A stretch of DNA of 64,000 nt from Undaria pinnatifida. Its lineage: Eukaryota > Sar > Phaeophyceae > Laminariales > Alariaceae. Shown one piece after another: positions 11,072-22,009 of the stretch (the first letter of the stretch is position 1; each line of letters starts with the position of its first letter). The DNA lies in contig JABAKD010000016.1 of the NCBI GenBank assembly GCA_012845835.1, positions 6,727,919-6,791,918 on the forward strand. Direction: 5' to 3'. Made by a program: the position numbers and the translations under genes. Under the pieces are notes generated by a model. The model did not search any database, was not told the DNA's origin, and was given only the letters and a program-made list of their open reading frames with translations.

Positions 11072-11187
11072 CATGTCATATCATGTCATGTCATGTCATG
11101 TCATATCATGTCATGTCATGTCATGTCATATCATGTCATGTCATGTCATGTCATGTCATGTCATGTCATGTCATGTCATGTCATGTC
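11072..11187 (+). repeat. (TCATG)n pentanucleotide microsatellite
   Basis: About 23 units of TCATG, with scattered TCATA variants in the first half and a pure array in the second half. Each frame is open and reads (MSCHV)n, so the frames here are artefacts. Confidence 0.97.
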
Positions 11188-11307
11188 AACACACACCCTG
11201 GGATGAATTTTGCGAGCCTACATTTCTGTGCAAAACGAGGGGAGCACACGCAAACGAAAACGGTGCCTTTGGAAAGACATCGGCGAGGCATGTTTATACA
11301 CGTGAGC

Positions 11308-11540
11308 GCTACGATAGAGGAATTACTAGTAACATTTTCTTTTTGGGGGCAGAAACGGTTCCCGCACGACGGGGGCTCCCTAACCCCTACAACCCCTTTG
11401 TAGAGCCCCATGATGCTTCCCTTTACTAACTTCAAGTGATTTTTCCCCTCCAAAAGGGTTTCCAGTTGTATAGGGGCGTCAACCCAAAATCGTCGGGGGA
11501 AAAAAAGCATTATTTTTCCAAATATTTTTCGTTGTAAACG
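11308..11540 (+). mobile_element. F1 foldback element, truncated copy
   Basis: Starts with GCTACGATAGAGG and keeps the internal CGACGGGGGCTCC and AACCCAAAATCGTCGG words of the F1 family. The right end is missing, and it runs straight into the next F1 copy at 11547. The two therefore lie head to tail. Confidence 0.65.
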
Positions 11541-11546
11541 ACGCGC

Positions 11547-11830
11547 GCTACAATAGAGGTGCAGCACTTTTCGTGAGAAATGGGTAATGGAGTGCCCTCG
11601 GCCCTCTCTAAACGACGGGACTCCTCAACCCAAGACCGTCGTGAATAGGGACATTTTTTTTGCAATGATTATTTTCGTCGTGTACCTAGGCCCCCCATGG
11701 GATTTTTCAGCCGGTATCGTAGCAGTTTCGTTTTTTTTTTTTTCAAGACAATTTTTAGGGAGAGGTCTCAAGCTCCCAAACTGAGGAAATACCTCAGAAA
11801 AACGTGGTGTGCACGCCTCTATCGTACCCC
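11547..11830 (+). mobile_element. F1 foldback (MITE-like) element
   Basis: Left end GCTACAATAGAGGTGCAGCAC, right end GTGTGCACGCCTCTATCGTA, so the termini are imperfect inverted repeats. Internal landmarks in order: CGACGGGACTCCTCAACCC, TGTACCTAGGCC, CATGGGATTTTTCA, GGAGAGGTCTCAAGCTCC. It is non-coding, about 285 bp. Copies in both orientations across the window define the family. The transposase superfamily is unknown because no autonomous relative is seen. Confidence 0.75.
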
Positions 11831-12183
11831 GACATCATGCCCAACATCATTACCTAGGCCACGGACGATATAAATCATGCCAAGGCTAGGTTAAGGGGGG
11901 CACCAGCACCTTTTTTTAAGGGACCGGTTTCTGAACCGCTCGAAAAACTGACTTCTGTACCTCGCTGACAGAGAACGTCTGGGCGACGTGCTTGGCGTAG
12001 CGTGGCGAGGTACTGTGCTTTCCAGATTTGATATCGCAAAATTTGTACAACAAGACGAAAATCAAGACCGCAGCATGACAAGGGTGTCACTCGCGCGAGT
12101 GTCCCCGAACCCCTGCAAATTAAGGCCCGAGAAAGGTACAGAAGGCCCCAAAAGGTACAGACCCCCCCACACTTGGCCATGGT

Positions 12184-12242
12184 CTATATGTCTACATTGT
12201 ATGTCTACATTGTATGTCTACATTATGTGTCTACATTATATT
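12184..12242 (+). repeat. 13-bp tandem repeat (TGTCTACATTGTA)
   Basis: Four to five units of a TGTCTACATT-based 13-mer with small variants. Confidence 0.85.
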
Positions 12243-12254
12243 TAGCGCTTTTTT

Positions 12255-12365
12255 TGTTTTCCCCAAGTCTGTTTTTGGGTTTATAGGTGTTAGAAAGGCG
12301 TTAAGCTTCTCCAGCGAGGAGCCTCAGACGAAAAAGAGGTGTACCTCTCTGCCGTGGCATGCCTC
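12255..12365 (+). mobile_element. F1 element, right-half fragment
   Basis: Carries TTTTTGGG, AAGCTTCTCCAGCGAGGAGC, GCCTCAGACGAAAAAGAGG and ends GTACCTCTCTGCCGTGGCAT, matching the right half of F1. The left half is absent. Confidence 0.55.
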
Positions 12366-12369
12366 CATG

Positions 12370-13187
12370 CTAAACCCCATACAATAGTCATTTTGCATTT
12401 CACTCTCTCCCCGTTGCCGACGAAGAAATCACCTTAGAGAATTGTCGTAGGGGGTGTGCTATTCGGCGTGCTGTGCGTTGGAGGGGCTTCCTTCACCACC
12501 GAAGAAGTGCAGGGTGCGACGTTGCACGCTGTAAATGCGCAAGCACCCACACTCTACGATAGCTCTAGGTAATCACCCCCATGGGGCTCTTTCAACCCCG
12601 TTGTTTTTTTAGATACAAATACGTGGAAATAGTGTGCGGTTATTTGCGGTCGCCCAAACGGTTCACCACAAGCCAAGCCGGCGTATGTACGTGGAAAGCT
12701 GTTTGCAACTCTCCCTTCAGGGTATATACCGTTCGGCGGCCTAGATATGCGCGTCCTGCTTGCCGGGTATCGTCTATCTTGAACATGGAAATTCATTTGA
12801 GATGTTTTAATTTTTGAAAGGTGTGATATGCATAGACTAAATTTGGCTTAATTTTATCTATCCTCTCACGTTAATGCGGAAAGCTTAATAATCGAATAAC
12901 CCCTTCACTCCCACACGATTATTACCACCTATCTATCGGTACAGACTATATCAACACATACACGACCGGGAGTATAGACTGTATTAACCCATCTGAACAT
13001 ACACAGATGTATGGTCGAAGTATTTTGCAAAATGGTGCAGGAGGACTATGGGCTCGTACAAAATGAGTGCTTCCACAATTTCGAAAGAGCCACAACTTAC
13101 TCGTCCCGGCATCACAGCCCTGAAAACACCCTGCCGCGTTTATTAATCGACCCCAATAATATTAATTTAACAAGAATACCCGGTTCC
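12370..13187. other. Stretch without a supported gene
   Basis: Short frames on both strands at 12554-12817, and no repeat family beyond the flanking F1 fragment. The 13011-13388 frame owes its length to the 27-bp repeat inside it. Confidence 0.4.
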
Positions 13188-13295
13188 GAGCTATGCGCAT
13201 ACGGCTCATACTCCGAGTTATGCGCATACAGCTCATACTCCGAGCTATGCGCATACAGCTCATACTCCGAGCTATGCCCATACACCCCATGTTCG
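13188..13295 (+). repeat. 27-bp minisatellite, four units
   Basis: Units at 13188, 13215, 13242 and 13269. The first three are nearly identical and the fourth has diverged. Because 27 is a multiple of three, a nine-residue repeat (ELCAYSSYS-like) appears in frame. The opposite strand is open as well, so coding is not established. Confidence 0.9.
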
Positions 13296-13734
13296 CAGCT
13301 CTGGACTATACATGCTGGAACCTGTCGACCGCCCCCCACTTCAAACAGCCCCGTCTCCATCTATTTCCTGTCATTTTTTGACACGTAATACTTGAATTAT
13401 GAGGTTTTGGATATTTATCTCGGGTAGAAGAGGATGTTTTGGACATTTTAGTGGTGTAGACATTACTCTTGGCATTGCCCTCAATCTCGTACCCGCGAAA
13501 CCAGCTAACCTGCTAAACACATCCACCCTTGGTATTTTGCGACATTTTGCGACATCGCTGTCATATGCGAAGTACATCATCACCAATTAAAAAAAGGTCC
13601 ATCTCGTACTTTTCTGTTTCTGACCATAGTAGTCGCTTTCTTGTAGTCCCCAGAGCCCGCCCCCCCCCTGCCCCCCATCAATCCTTTCCATAAAAAAATG
13701 CAACAACTACAAAAATTCCGCCGGCATCACCCCC

Positions 13735-13806
13735 ACCAAGTGATGTTTCGCAGCTGCGAGCATGATGTGCGCAGGTTCGAGTCCCAGCATGATCACTTTT
13801 TTTTCT
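13735..13806 (+). repeat. tRNA-like (Pol III) sequence with B-box and T-run
   Basis: A good B-box (GGTTCGAGTCC, 13774-13784) is followed by an eight-T run at 13797-13804, a usual Pol III terminator. Outer arms GTGAT and ATCAC are complementary. The span between the arms is only about 57 nt, too short for a tRNA, and no anticodon arm can be folded. I read it as a tRNA-derived retroposon head or a decayed tRNA. Confidence 0.4.
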
Positions 13807-13894
13807 GTGTTGAAAAGGGCTTACGTGGTGTGCTGAGTGGTACTATACAACCAGCACCGAAATCATTGGTGGCCCTCACCGGTTTAATCTTCTC

Positions 13895-14020
13895 CTGCGA
13901 GGTTTCGCATATTGGGGCGGCAATCGGAACAGTTCTTGACAAATGCGGGGGAACCTTCGACGTTTCGGATATTATTGGGGCCGCAACTCGAATGGTTCTT
14001 GAGCAATGCGGCGGAGCAAA
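13895..14020 (+). repeat. About 60-bp tandem duplication, diverged
   Basis: Two copies starting at GAGGTTTCGCATATTGGGGC and at GACGTTTCGGATATTATTGG share GTTCTTGA-AATGCGG. On + it translates as two approximately 20-residue units (IGAA, VL-D/E, CGG). The - strand is open too, with two PPH-SRT-AAPI units. Coding and strand are unresolved. Confidence 0.6.
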
Positions 14021-15388
14021 CCGTGGCTTCTCAGCCGGCTCCGGGCGGCAAGGAAATGGTGCGTCCCGCGTAGAAGCGGTCTTCTTCGCGGCCGCAACAT
14101 CATCTGCGTGATGGGTAACGGGGATGGGCTGATTGTGTCGACGGGAGTAAGGGGATGGGTTGATCGTGTCCCCGGGGATACGTATGCATGTACGCCGACG
14201 GAGAGGGAAACCGCGTGTTGGGGGGGGGGGGGGGCACGGCCATGCGCGAACATGGTTGGTGCGTGTTTGTGTAGACGGTGAGAAGTGTGGTAGTGGACGG
14301 TGAGAATCAAAGCATTCATTTTAGGAAGAATCCTGCCGACGACGCCAATTTTTTTAAGCTAGTGGACTAGTTTGGTGGGCTCCCAGGTAAAAGTTTATCC
14401 GGTTAGCCACGCGAATGAAGTACTACAACATGAGCTCGAACTCGTTAACTTTAAGAGATGGATACTGAAAACACTTCGAACCGTCCTTACGCAAGGATTT
14501 TGCACGGATTAATTGTGAGTAGACCGCGGTCGGCGGGTTGATAGACCGCGCGCACTCTTTTTCCCATTTTTTGTTTTGTTGATATGGTATGGTACGAGAT
14601 AGATAGAAACGTTTTGATACACAGACAAGTTATGAATGACTTGGCTCTTCTTTTTGAACTGCGCGTCACGGCTGGGTTATCTCGCCTTCACCTCTATTGC
14701 AATGTTCTGCTTCTATTTTGCTGATATGTACTATGTAGTGTATGTCCACTCACTGTTCCGGGACCGATATCGTCTTGATGTAGCCCCCAGAGCATGTCTC
14801 GTCAACTGCAAACCGGTCGCAAAAGTGGGCGACACGCAACAACAAAGCGCGATTGAATCAGGCCGTAGGAGCGGTCACACGATCGTCGCTAAGCTTGATC
14901 TTGTGACGATTCATTCTACGAGTCGTCCTTGATGGCACCGCTTTTTGTTTTTTGCACAAATGAGACAGATAACGATCTAGATTATCTATATCTACATCTA
15001 TCCTTATGATGTGTTGTGCAGGATCTGCGTTGTACAGATCCAACCCAGGAAACGTGCGCTAGATCGTGCAGATCATCCGGCTCCCACCCGGCAACGTAAC
15101 CTATAGGCCATGCAGATCACACAAACCTGGGATCTATCTGCTCTGCAAGGTATATACTTCATATAGATCATAATTATAGAGGTTGTATCCGTACAGTTTG
15201 ACAAAGCATTGTGAACGGTGTGACAAACACGGGCTATCGTAGACTGGCCAGGTCATGCAGACGCAACCGCAACCGCACAACCGGAACAACTGCGGGGGGC
15301 AACAAAGGAGGTCCATCCAGCACATTAACCGCTGACAACTACAACTACAGCTATAACTAACTAATTCGCCTGTACGTTCGTGCGTGAA
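14021..15388. other. Stretch without a supported gene
   Basis: Holds a poly-G run at 14219-14234, a fragment at 14325-14345 sharing CCTGCCGACGACGCC with the tRNA-like sequence at 17330-17395, and short frames only. Nothing else can be supported. Confidence 0.4.
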
Positions 15389-15585
15389 GGGCAAACTTGC
15401 TCCGGCGAAAACTGGGCTGGTGCGGAAGGTCTACGTCGTCCGCAAGCGTTGTGCGAGTACGAAGTAACGACCCAAAACTGAGAGCGGATGGCACAAAAAG
15501 ACAAGCGACCGCGCTGTACGTGGTTGTAGAGAAGAATGACGATCGCGCGGGTGAACTAACCGTGGAAACAGTTGGTCACCAGTGA
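15389..15585 (+). CDS. Possible terminal exon
   Basis: After an upstream in-frame stop and an AAG acceptor-like site, the frame reads GWCGRSTSSASVVRVRSNDP, then RQATALYVVVEKNDDRAGEL, and stops at TGA 15583-15585. Composition is protein-like and the GC rises locally. The acceptor is weak and no upstream exon was found. No family recognised. Confidence 0.28.
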
Positions 15586-15785
15586 AGAAAATATTCAGAG
15601 GTCAAACCAACGTGGGTTTCGCCAAGCAATACGCTAACTAGCACTAAGGTCGCCAGACATTTCCGGCGCTAAGCACGTTATCAGGTAAGACAATGAGGGC
15701 CTCCATCGTGTAAGGCTAGCTAAACATCCGTAACAGACTCGTATTCGCTTAGAGATAACGACTTCGACCACATGTTCCAAAGGAA

Positions 15786-15950
15786 GTTGGGTTGGGTTGG
15801 GTTGATTTGGGTTGGGTTGGGTTGGGTTGGGTTGGGTTGGGTTGGGTTGGGTTGGGTTGAGTTGGGTTGGGTTGGGTTGGGTTGGGTTGGATGGGTGGGC
15901 GGGTGGGTGGGTGGATGAGTGGGTGAGCGGGTGAGCGGGTTGGGTTGAGT
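15786..15950 (+). repeat. (GGGTT)n pentanucleotide array with GGGTG tail
   Basis: About 22 units of GGGTT with a few variants at 15786-15892, then GGGTG/GGGCG variants to about 15950. It looks telomere-like, but the unit is five bases (TTGGG), unlike TTTAGGG or TTAGGG, and it is internal. Confidence 0.93.
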
Positions 15951-16460
15951 CTACCAGTAGCATGATAACATAGGGCTGTCATTGGGTTGGATTCAAGTTA
16001 GCGGTCTAACGAAGCAGAAACATACGTGATCCTGGCCGTACGAAGACGACGCGGCTCTTCCCCGCGAGCCGCGTTGGTCGCACGTCCCAAATGCCGTGTC
16101 GCCGACGTCATCGCCCAGGCTCCCGCTAATCACAAATTCGCTTCCTCGATCTAAACGACTTTTGGAGGCGAGGCAGGCAGCATGACCGGACGAGAGAGAA
16201 AGAAAGGCAGCCCACCCGCGCGTTAAAAACGCGGCAGGACTGAGTTTTTCCAGTTGGGGTAGCATGGGGGGCATTGGAAACACGCCAGGGCTGAGCTTTG
16301 TCGATCGAGGTAGCATCAATCGCTATGCTTATTTCATGTTTTTGTGTTCACTTTTGCTTCCCAGCTCAGCACGTATGCAGGAGATTTTACCCTTGGCGAC
16401 CTTTTTGGGTAAGGCGTGGTCACAATTGTCGTCCCTCCTCCACTCCGGTGCGTGCTCTTG

Positions 16461-16574
16461 TTTTTATCGCACAAAGGGTTCGGCATTCCTGCCAATCGTT
16501 TTTATGACACCAAGGGTTCAGCATTCCTACCTCTCGTTTTTATCGCAACAAGGGTGCAGCATTTCTACCTCTCG
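16461..16574 (+). repeat. 38-bp tandem repeat, three units
   Basis: Units at 16461, 16499 and 16537, each opening TTTTTAT and holding AAGGGT-CAGCATT and CTCTCG. Copies 2 and 3 are closer to each other than to copy 1. Confidence 0.9.
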
Positions 16575-16737
16575 CGTCGATTATGATATATGTGCAGTGT
16601 GAATTGGATTCCGACACATCTGACGAGGAGAAAAAAAATCTTCTTGGGCGGCGTGCCCCTAGGTCTGCGACTTCGGCGCTATCAGGCGGTCCCAAATTAA
16701 CGAAAGCCCCACCCAAATGCGGAAACGCGAGACTCAC

Positions 16738-16824
16738 TTTTTCTCCCTGGTGAGGGTGTGCTTGTTGTCTATGAAGGCCTGCAGTATTCTGACGGAGTGC
16801 TTGTACTCCCGCCGAATGTTAAAC
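16738..16824 (-). CDS. Internal exon, unrecognised helical protein
   Basis: On the - strand the acceptor TTCCTTCCTTAG (ending 16825) has a good pyrimidine tract. The exon reads FNIRREYKHSVRILQAF and IDNKHTLTREK and ends at the donor AAAAA|GTGAGT (16738) in phase 2. A candidate next exon begins after CTCCTCGTCAG at about 16626 and ends at GAGAG|GTAGAA. Strong charge periodicity suggests a helix. No family recognised, and the partner exons are uncertain. Confidence 0.45.
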
Positions 16825-17327
16825 CTAAGGAAGGAACATGCAGTGCATACACTCGTTGTTGGTTGGTCACACGCCGCGACATATCGCAGCAGATTGCCAC
16901 TAGCACCGTGGCAGCGAGAACGATCCAACGCGCTGTCTGGGGTTGGCAAGGCTCGCCATCGTTTCCATCTCCTTCTACGCACTAACCTCGAGACGACACT
17001 CCCTCGCAGTAACACCAGCAAATGTACGGTATACCGTACCCTATCGTACCAAAACGTGACCCGGGCATCTATCTTTTCTCCACGCCGTAAGGTTAAGGAA
17101 TTGGAGGGTATTTGTCCGATTGACCACTGGCAAAAAGTTAATCAAGATTGCCTACCGAAACTACTAGTGAGCCTTATAACACTCTCCTCCCCTAAAGCGG
17201 CGGGATGGCAGGCCGGCCGGATATACCGGCGAGCGTATCATTATTCACGCGGCTCCATTTTCTCGGGCTACCGGGTGGAGACATCCTTTTCGAGTTTGAC
17301 ATGAGGAAAATCGCCAAATTTTATTTT

Positions 17328-17394
17328 TTGGTGGATGGTGAGATTTGAACCCCCGACCCAAAAAACCCACATGGTCCTGCCGACGACGCCACCT
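17328..17394 (-). repeat. tRNA-derived SINE head or pseudo-tRNA
   Basis: Read on -, GGTGGCG at the 5' end and CCATCCACC at the 3' end form five outer pairs. GGGGGTTCAAATCTC is a near-consensus B-box and TGGCGTCGTCGGCAGG an A-box-like block. At 64 nt it is too short and has no proper anticodon arm. Its 5' part recurs at 14325-14345. It directly abuts F1 copy 17395-17722. Confidence 0.45.
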
Positions 17395-17722
17395 GCTACG
17401 ATAGAGGCACACCACTTTTTTTTTTTTTTTCCGGGTTTCCTCACTTTAGGAGATTAAGACATCTCCTCGCTTTAGGAGGTTAAGACACGTCTTATTATTA
17501 TACACTTGAGACATGCCCTTGTTAACCCAAAAAACTGATTGATTTTGGAAAAAAAAACATACATCTTCTACCGGATGAAAAAAATCCCACGGCCTAGGTA
17601 TACACGACGAGAATTATGAAAAAAAAATATGCCAGTTTCCGACGATTTTGTGTTAAGGAGCCCCGTCATTCGGAAACAATTTTCGCCAAAAAGCGTTATA
17701 CCTTATTGCCTCTATCATAGCA
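17395..17722 (-). mobile_element. F1 foldback element (reverse orientation)
   Basis: Ends GCTACGATAGAGGCACACC and CTCTATCATAGCAC. The interior is the reverse complement of the F1 core (ATCCCACGGCCTAGGTATAC, CCGACGATTTTGTGTTAAGG). It contains two copies of an ACTTTAGGAG-TTAAGACA sub-repeat near 17445-17490 that other copies lack. Confidence 0.75.
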
Positions 17723-18064
17723 CGCGTCGGGTGTTATTTAATAGTCCGCTTGACCACTGGTTAAAAGGTCAACCTTTTGCACACCCTAGCTAAGCCTGAC
17801 AACAGCAACATGCCTTGGCCCTCCTTCAATGCAGGTGTCGCGTTTCCCCCGACACGTGCTACGTTGGGGGCAGCAATTTTTAGCCAAAGAAATGCTCTGC
17901 CAGACGGGGCTCCTGAAATATGCTAATCACACTATAGAACTACCCCATAGCGATGGAATTAGCAAATACCATTTGTGGTTTTCGATAGTGACATGCGTAT
18001 CTCTGTTGAAGTTTGTGACCACCAGAGATATCTCGTCTCTCTATTAATAGGAGGAGGCATCGGC

Positions 18065-18250
18065 ACGGACACTGCTTTCGGTTGGGCCGCGTGTATACTA
18101 AATGGATGGAAAGATCAGTTTACAGTAGTGCGAAGAAACACAAACACACTTAGTCCAGCACGGGCACTGCTGTCGGTTGTGCTTCATGCATACCTAAATG
18201 GGTGGAAATATCAGTTTGCAGTAGTGCGAAGAAAACACAAGCGCACCTAG
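18065..18250 (+). repeat. About 90-bp tandem duplication
   Basis: Two copies share GCACTGCTGTCGGTTG-like, TAAATGG-TGGAAA-ATCAGTTT and CAGTAGTGCGAAGAAA. The frame opening at 18202 starts inside the second copy; I do not call it. Confidence 0.85.
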
Positions 18251-18254
18251 TCCA

Positions 18255-20185
18255 TGGGGAATTGTTCATTGGGGCGTACTTTCACATTTTTGCTGAAGAC
18301 AGTTCGTGGAGGGGTGAGGTATATAGCTGTTCAAGCCACCACACTCAGAAGGCAAAAAAGGAGCCAGCGCGCCGCTTCCGTAGCGTGGTGTGCCCCTACT
18401 TTGATCAGGCTATACAGGTAATACCTGGTGGTCAAGCAGTTGCCAATTTCCGCGGCTCGTCTCTCAATGCATGTGTCGTACCCCGCCCCCGCCCCCCACC
18501 TACTCACTTTTTTCTTGTCCTCCGGCAGATCTTTATATCTTCCAACAGAAGGGGGAAAATTGAGCTTAAACTCGCCACACTTCCACGTTTTATCATACTA
18601 ACCATGCACGTCGTGCGTCGATTTAGCTCACTTGCATTCACAATGCCAGCGCTAGTTGGCGTAGCCATGCTGGCATTGTTGGGATGCGAGGGTCCATGGT
18701 CCTACGAGTGTAGCCGTGCACCCTTGCCCTTGGTAGGCTCTACAAGTAGCGCCTGGTTGTCATACAGCTGCCAACCTCAAAGCATACACCGTAAGCTCAA
18801 CGCATGTCGTACCTGGTTGCCAAACAGTTGCCCACTTCGATTATCTCCGGCCCCGCTCTTTGCGACGACGCCAAAACCGCAAAACTCCGTCTACAAAACG
18901 CGGCGGTCGCCTCCCCAACGCCCCACCTCCCCGGGCTCCAGGCCAGAAACTCGCCGCAATGAACAGCGCGCCTCAATAATGTGTGCGTCCTGCTGTTAGG
19001 GCGTATTCGCACTAAAACCTCGCTCTGAAACCTGTTCGCACAGGTAAAAACGACGGTCGGAAGCTTCGTTCGTTCGCCTCCGGAAAAATGAAAAGGGCTT
19101 GGAATTCCCGAAGGATATGCGCACATAAAATTCTGAAAAATAGTTATTGTTTATTTCCTCCGATACCATAAGAGCGTAGATTATAGATGCCTTTCCGATA
19201 CAAGCCGAACATCCTTCCGCGAAGCAGTAGTGTATCTCTTGTACATGGCCCTCTGCCAGCCATTTCCCGGTGTCCCTTCCCCACATCTTTTAATTTTAGC
19301 TAGTACCCGGAAAGGGGGGTATGCAGTTTCCAGGCAGATAACCAACCTCACACCTAATAAGAGAGGAGAGGAGAGGAGAGGAGAGGTCTAGGTACTTACA
19401 CTAGTCGGACAATTGATAACAGTGGTTTGCAGCCCCGAGACGAACGCAACAATACTGCACGACCCCTGGTGGTCATTTTCCATGCTACATCCGGAATATA
19501 TATTATATATATATATGCTCGCATTCGTCACAGGACGACCGCGACGGTGCTGCGCTGCCCCCCGCGTGGTCATTCTTAAGATAATAATATCCCGAAAAAG
19601 TTGTACAGCTATTAATAGCATCTTCCCTGGTGCTTTCCTCCATTTAAAGCTCACGTGCACAAACACGTGATTTGCGCTGCGGGAAACTTTGGGTGCATTT
19701 TGTATTCAGAAGTGTCGACTGCGGTAACTGGACACTGTGGTCTCGGCAACAAAGGTGAACCAAAACACGTCAGCGTCAAATCCGTGCCCTCGATCGCGAG
19801 ACCGAGTATTTGCCATTTTCCTGCCCGAGAGCTTTTCTGTCCCAATGCCCACTATTATTGAGAGCTGCGCCGCGCAAGCATGTGTTGGGCAACCTTGCTC
19901 CCCATTTTGTTTTGGCCGAGCGTCATTTTCTTCCACCGTGCGACACTCCCCGCCAAGACAGCCTCGCCTCGGCTCCGCGACAAAAAAACTAGTTGCACTA
20001 GCGTGACACATTTGCCGGGGCCAGGAGTCAACTCCACTAGCACGCGGGAAAACGACACGAGGTAATCACACAAGACGTGCACCTACACTTCTCGCGGCCT
20101 GTGCTGCAAGATATCTATTTGATATACCATTCGATATGCGAAGCAACGTGTCCGTCTTGAACAGCAGCACACCAGGTAGTGGAAA
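18255..20185. other. Stretch without a supported gene
   Basis: Open frames at 18202-18999 + (265 codons) and 18797-19126 - compete, and neither shows splice borders or a motif I trust. A (GGAGA)n run lies at 19360-19386 and an (AT)n run at 19497-19516. Confidence 0.4.
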
Positions 20186-20536
20186 ATGAACTGCGATATG
20201 CCTGACTCTGTATATTTTGCGGACGAAAAGGTTCGACATCTTCAAGAGGCATTCGGGTGTGCTAGGTCAATCACCGAGTGGACTGGGAAAAAATGCAGCA
20301 TAAATATGTATGCTCAGGAACCGCAGATATGTGGCCAAAGCTGCGGTCGTGAGGACGGGGGGGTACCCCTACCCCACATCTTCCCTGTGGAGTGTCCCTG
20401 TACCTTACTCAAGAGAACGCCTTCGAAAAAATTGGCGGCGCGGCGTGGCAGCGAACATCGCGACTGCACAAAGCACAGTTTTGTTTTTATGAAGACGGCA
20501 AAGAAAAGGGGTAGCCACTTGCCCGACTGGCTCTAA
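20186..20536 (+). CDS. Possible small Cys-rich protein
   Basis: An ATG-started frame of 116 codons ending TAA. It is Cys-rich in the middle (PQICGQSCGRED, PVECPC) with a basic C-terminus (MKTAKKRGSHLPDWL). No signal peptide, motif or family. The opposite strand lacks a comparable frame, which favours it slightly, but it may be chance. Confidence 0.25.
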   Translation: MNCDMPDSVYFADEKVRHLQEAFGCARSITEWTGKKCSINMYAQEPQICGQSCGREDGGVPLPHIFPVECPCTLLKRTPSKKLAARRGSEHRDCTKHSFVFMKTAKKRGSHLPDWL

Positions 20537-20601
20537 GTCGCCAACAAAATAGGACCTGAGAGGACTTAAGAATGGCTTCGCTACCGTACGGCACTGTATG
20601 A

Positions 20602-20646
20602 ATAGCCTGAGTAGCCTGAATAGCCTGAATGGCCTGAATAGTCCGA
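20602..20646 (+). repeat. 9-bp tandem repeat (TAGCCTGAA)
   Basis: Five units of TAGCCTGA(A/G), the last two with one or two changes. Confidence 0.85.
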
Positions 20647-20904
20647 GTACGCGTCCGTCAAAGATACTCGCGGGGTCTAATCGAGACCCATGTGTTATGG
20701 TGCGACGACCTCCTCTTCTACACGCTTTACGTTTGGGTAGCCGGTGATATGACGTTGCTCGCTCGCCTGGGTGCGTTGGTTCGGTCCAAAGCCTTGGTGT
20801 TGATCTCCGCCGCGACCTGCCCGTTGCATCTCATTCCGCGTGCGTCATGCGCAGGAATCTTGCGAAAAGAGACGGAGAAGCTTCGCTGTTAGAAAACGGT
20901 TAAT

Positions 20905-21005
20905 TGTGCTGTTGTTGTTATTGTTGTTGTTCCGATATCATTAACTCATGGCTACAGTCCAGTCGGTGGTCACAGGACAGGCCGCATCCAGTCACGTTGG
21001 AGTTA
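20905..21005 (+). repeat. Dispersed repeat R3, copy 2
   Basis: A GTT trinucleotide run, then CAGTCGGTGGTCACAGGACAGG, in the order seen at 720-890 and, inverted, at 54482-54648. It is the most diverged of the three. Confidence 0.5.
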
Positions 21006-21060
21006 AAAAAATGCCTCGCGACAAAAAAAACGGGGCGTGTTGGCATGATAGGTATTAGAC

Positions 21061-21151
21061 ATTACTCAATCTCATTACTCAATCGCATTACTCAATCTCA
21101 TTACTCAATCTCAGTACTCAATCTCATTACTCAATCTCATTACTCAATCTC
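21061..21151 (+). repeat. 13-bp tandem repeat (ATTACTCAATCTC), seven units
   Basis: Seven contiguous 13-mers. One unit has CGC for CTC and one begins AG; the rest are identical. Confidence 0.95.
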
Positions 21152-21477
21152 ACCGGAAGGCACAGGCGTGTTTTTTATTTTCGCGTGGAACATTGTGCTT
21201 AACCGCACCAGAGACAAACACATCCTAACACCTCTCAGAGGAATTTCAGAGCAGATTTTTTCGACAACCGAGAGAATGCAAACGACCAGCGATGGCCCAA
21301 TGGAAACGTCTCGACGAGACTATCTTCCCAGCTAACAACCGGCATTTTCGTTGTTTGTGCCCCCCTGATGTTCGAGAAAATTGACTCGAAACTTCATCCC
21401 TTGGGGTGTAGGGCGTGATTTCTTGCGTGCTATGCGGTGTGTCATGGACGGAGCGTTCAGCGTTCGACAAGAACTAG

Positions 21478-21632
21478 TCAAAAGTGAGCTAAGGACCCTT
21501 CCTGTGGTCACTCGCCACTCGAGGGCGCGGTTGTGTCATTTCGTTACACAGCTGAAGTGCTCGAAGTGAGCGAAGGACCCTCCCTGTGGTCACCACCCTT
21601 CGGCACGGTTGTGTCATTTCGTTACATACAAT
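21478..21632 (+). repeat. Tandem duplication, about 85-bp unit
   Basis: Two copies run from AGTGAGC-AAGGACCCT-CCTGTGGTCAC to GGTTGTGTCATTTCGTTACA, with a small deletion in the second. Confidence 0.85.
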
Positions 21633-21774
21633 AAGATCATTCTTCGGACACGAAGGCGTAGAAGCGCGCGACCTCAGACGGCTGTCTGTGCAAACCTAGT
21701 TCGTGGCAGAACGCAACCATGCTTTAACCGGACCGCTCTACCCACGGCTGCGGTTGGGGAGGTACGTGATTTCC

Positions 21775-21905
21775 TATTCCCGGGCATGGTGTACTGTATC
21801 CCTTTCTTGATCCCGCGTCCCGTAACAAACAGGTCGATAGCGGCATTTTTGCGAAACAACAGAGCGCACAAGCTAAGCAATTGCAAAGCAAGACCGTACG
21901 CAGCA
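21775..21905 (-). repeat. Dispersed homologous block R5, copy 2
   Basis: Partner of 7255-7375. On - it reads FRKNAAIDLFVTGRGIKKG. The paired conservation of this frame, against scattered change elsewhere, is the reason to think an exon family is possible. Confidence 0.45.
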
Positions 21906-22009
21906 AGCCACTCGCGCAAGTGGCCCAGAGTCACACCGAAGTAATGAACCCTAAAAGCCACTGCAACTGCACAGTGCCGCCCATACCCCACAGCCTTGAG
22001 TTTCTTCGC

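Noticed and set aside
11072-11187. Cys/His/Met-rich metal-binding protein frames
   Set aside because: All arise from the (TCATG)n array, in which every frame is free of stops.
13188-13295. CRISPR array or repeat protein
   Set aside because: Units are directly adjacent with no spacers, and both strands are open, so it is a minisatellite.
15786-15950. Telomere or interstitial telomeric repeat
   Set aside because: The unit is five bases (TTGGG), not TTTAGGG or TTAGGG, and it grades into other simple sequence.
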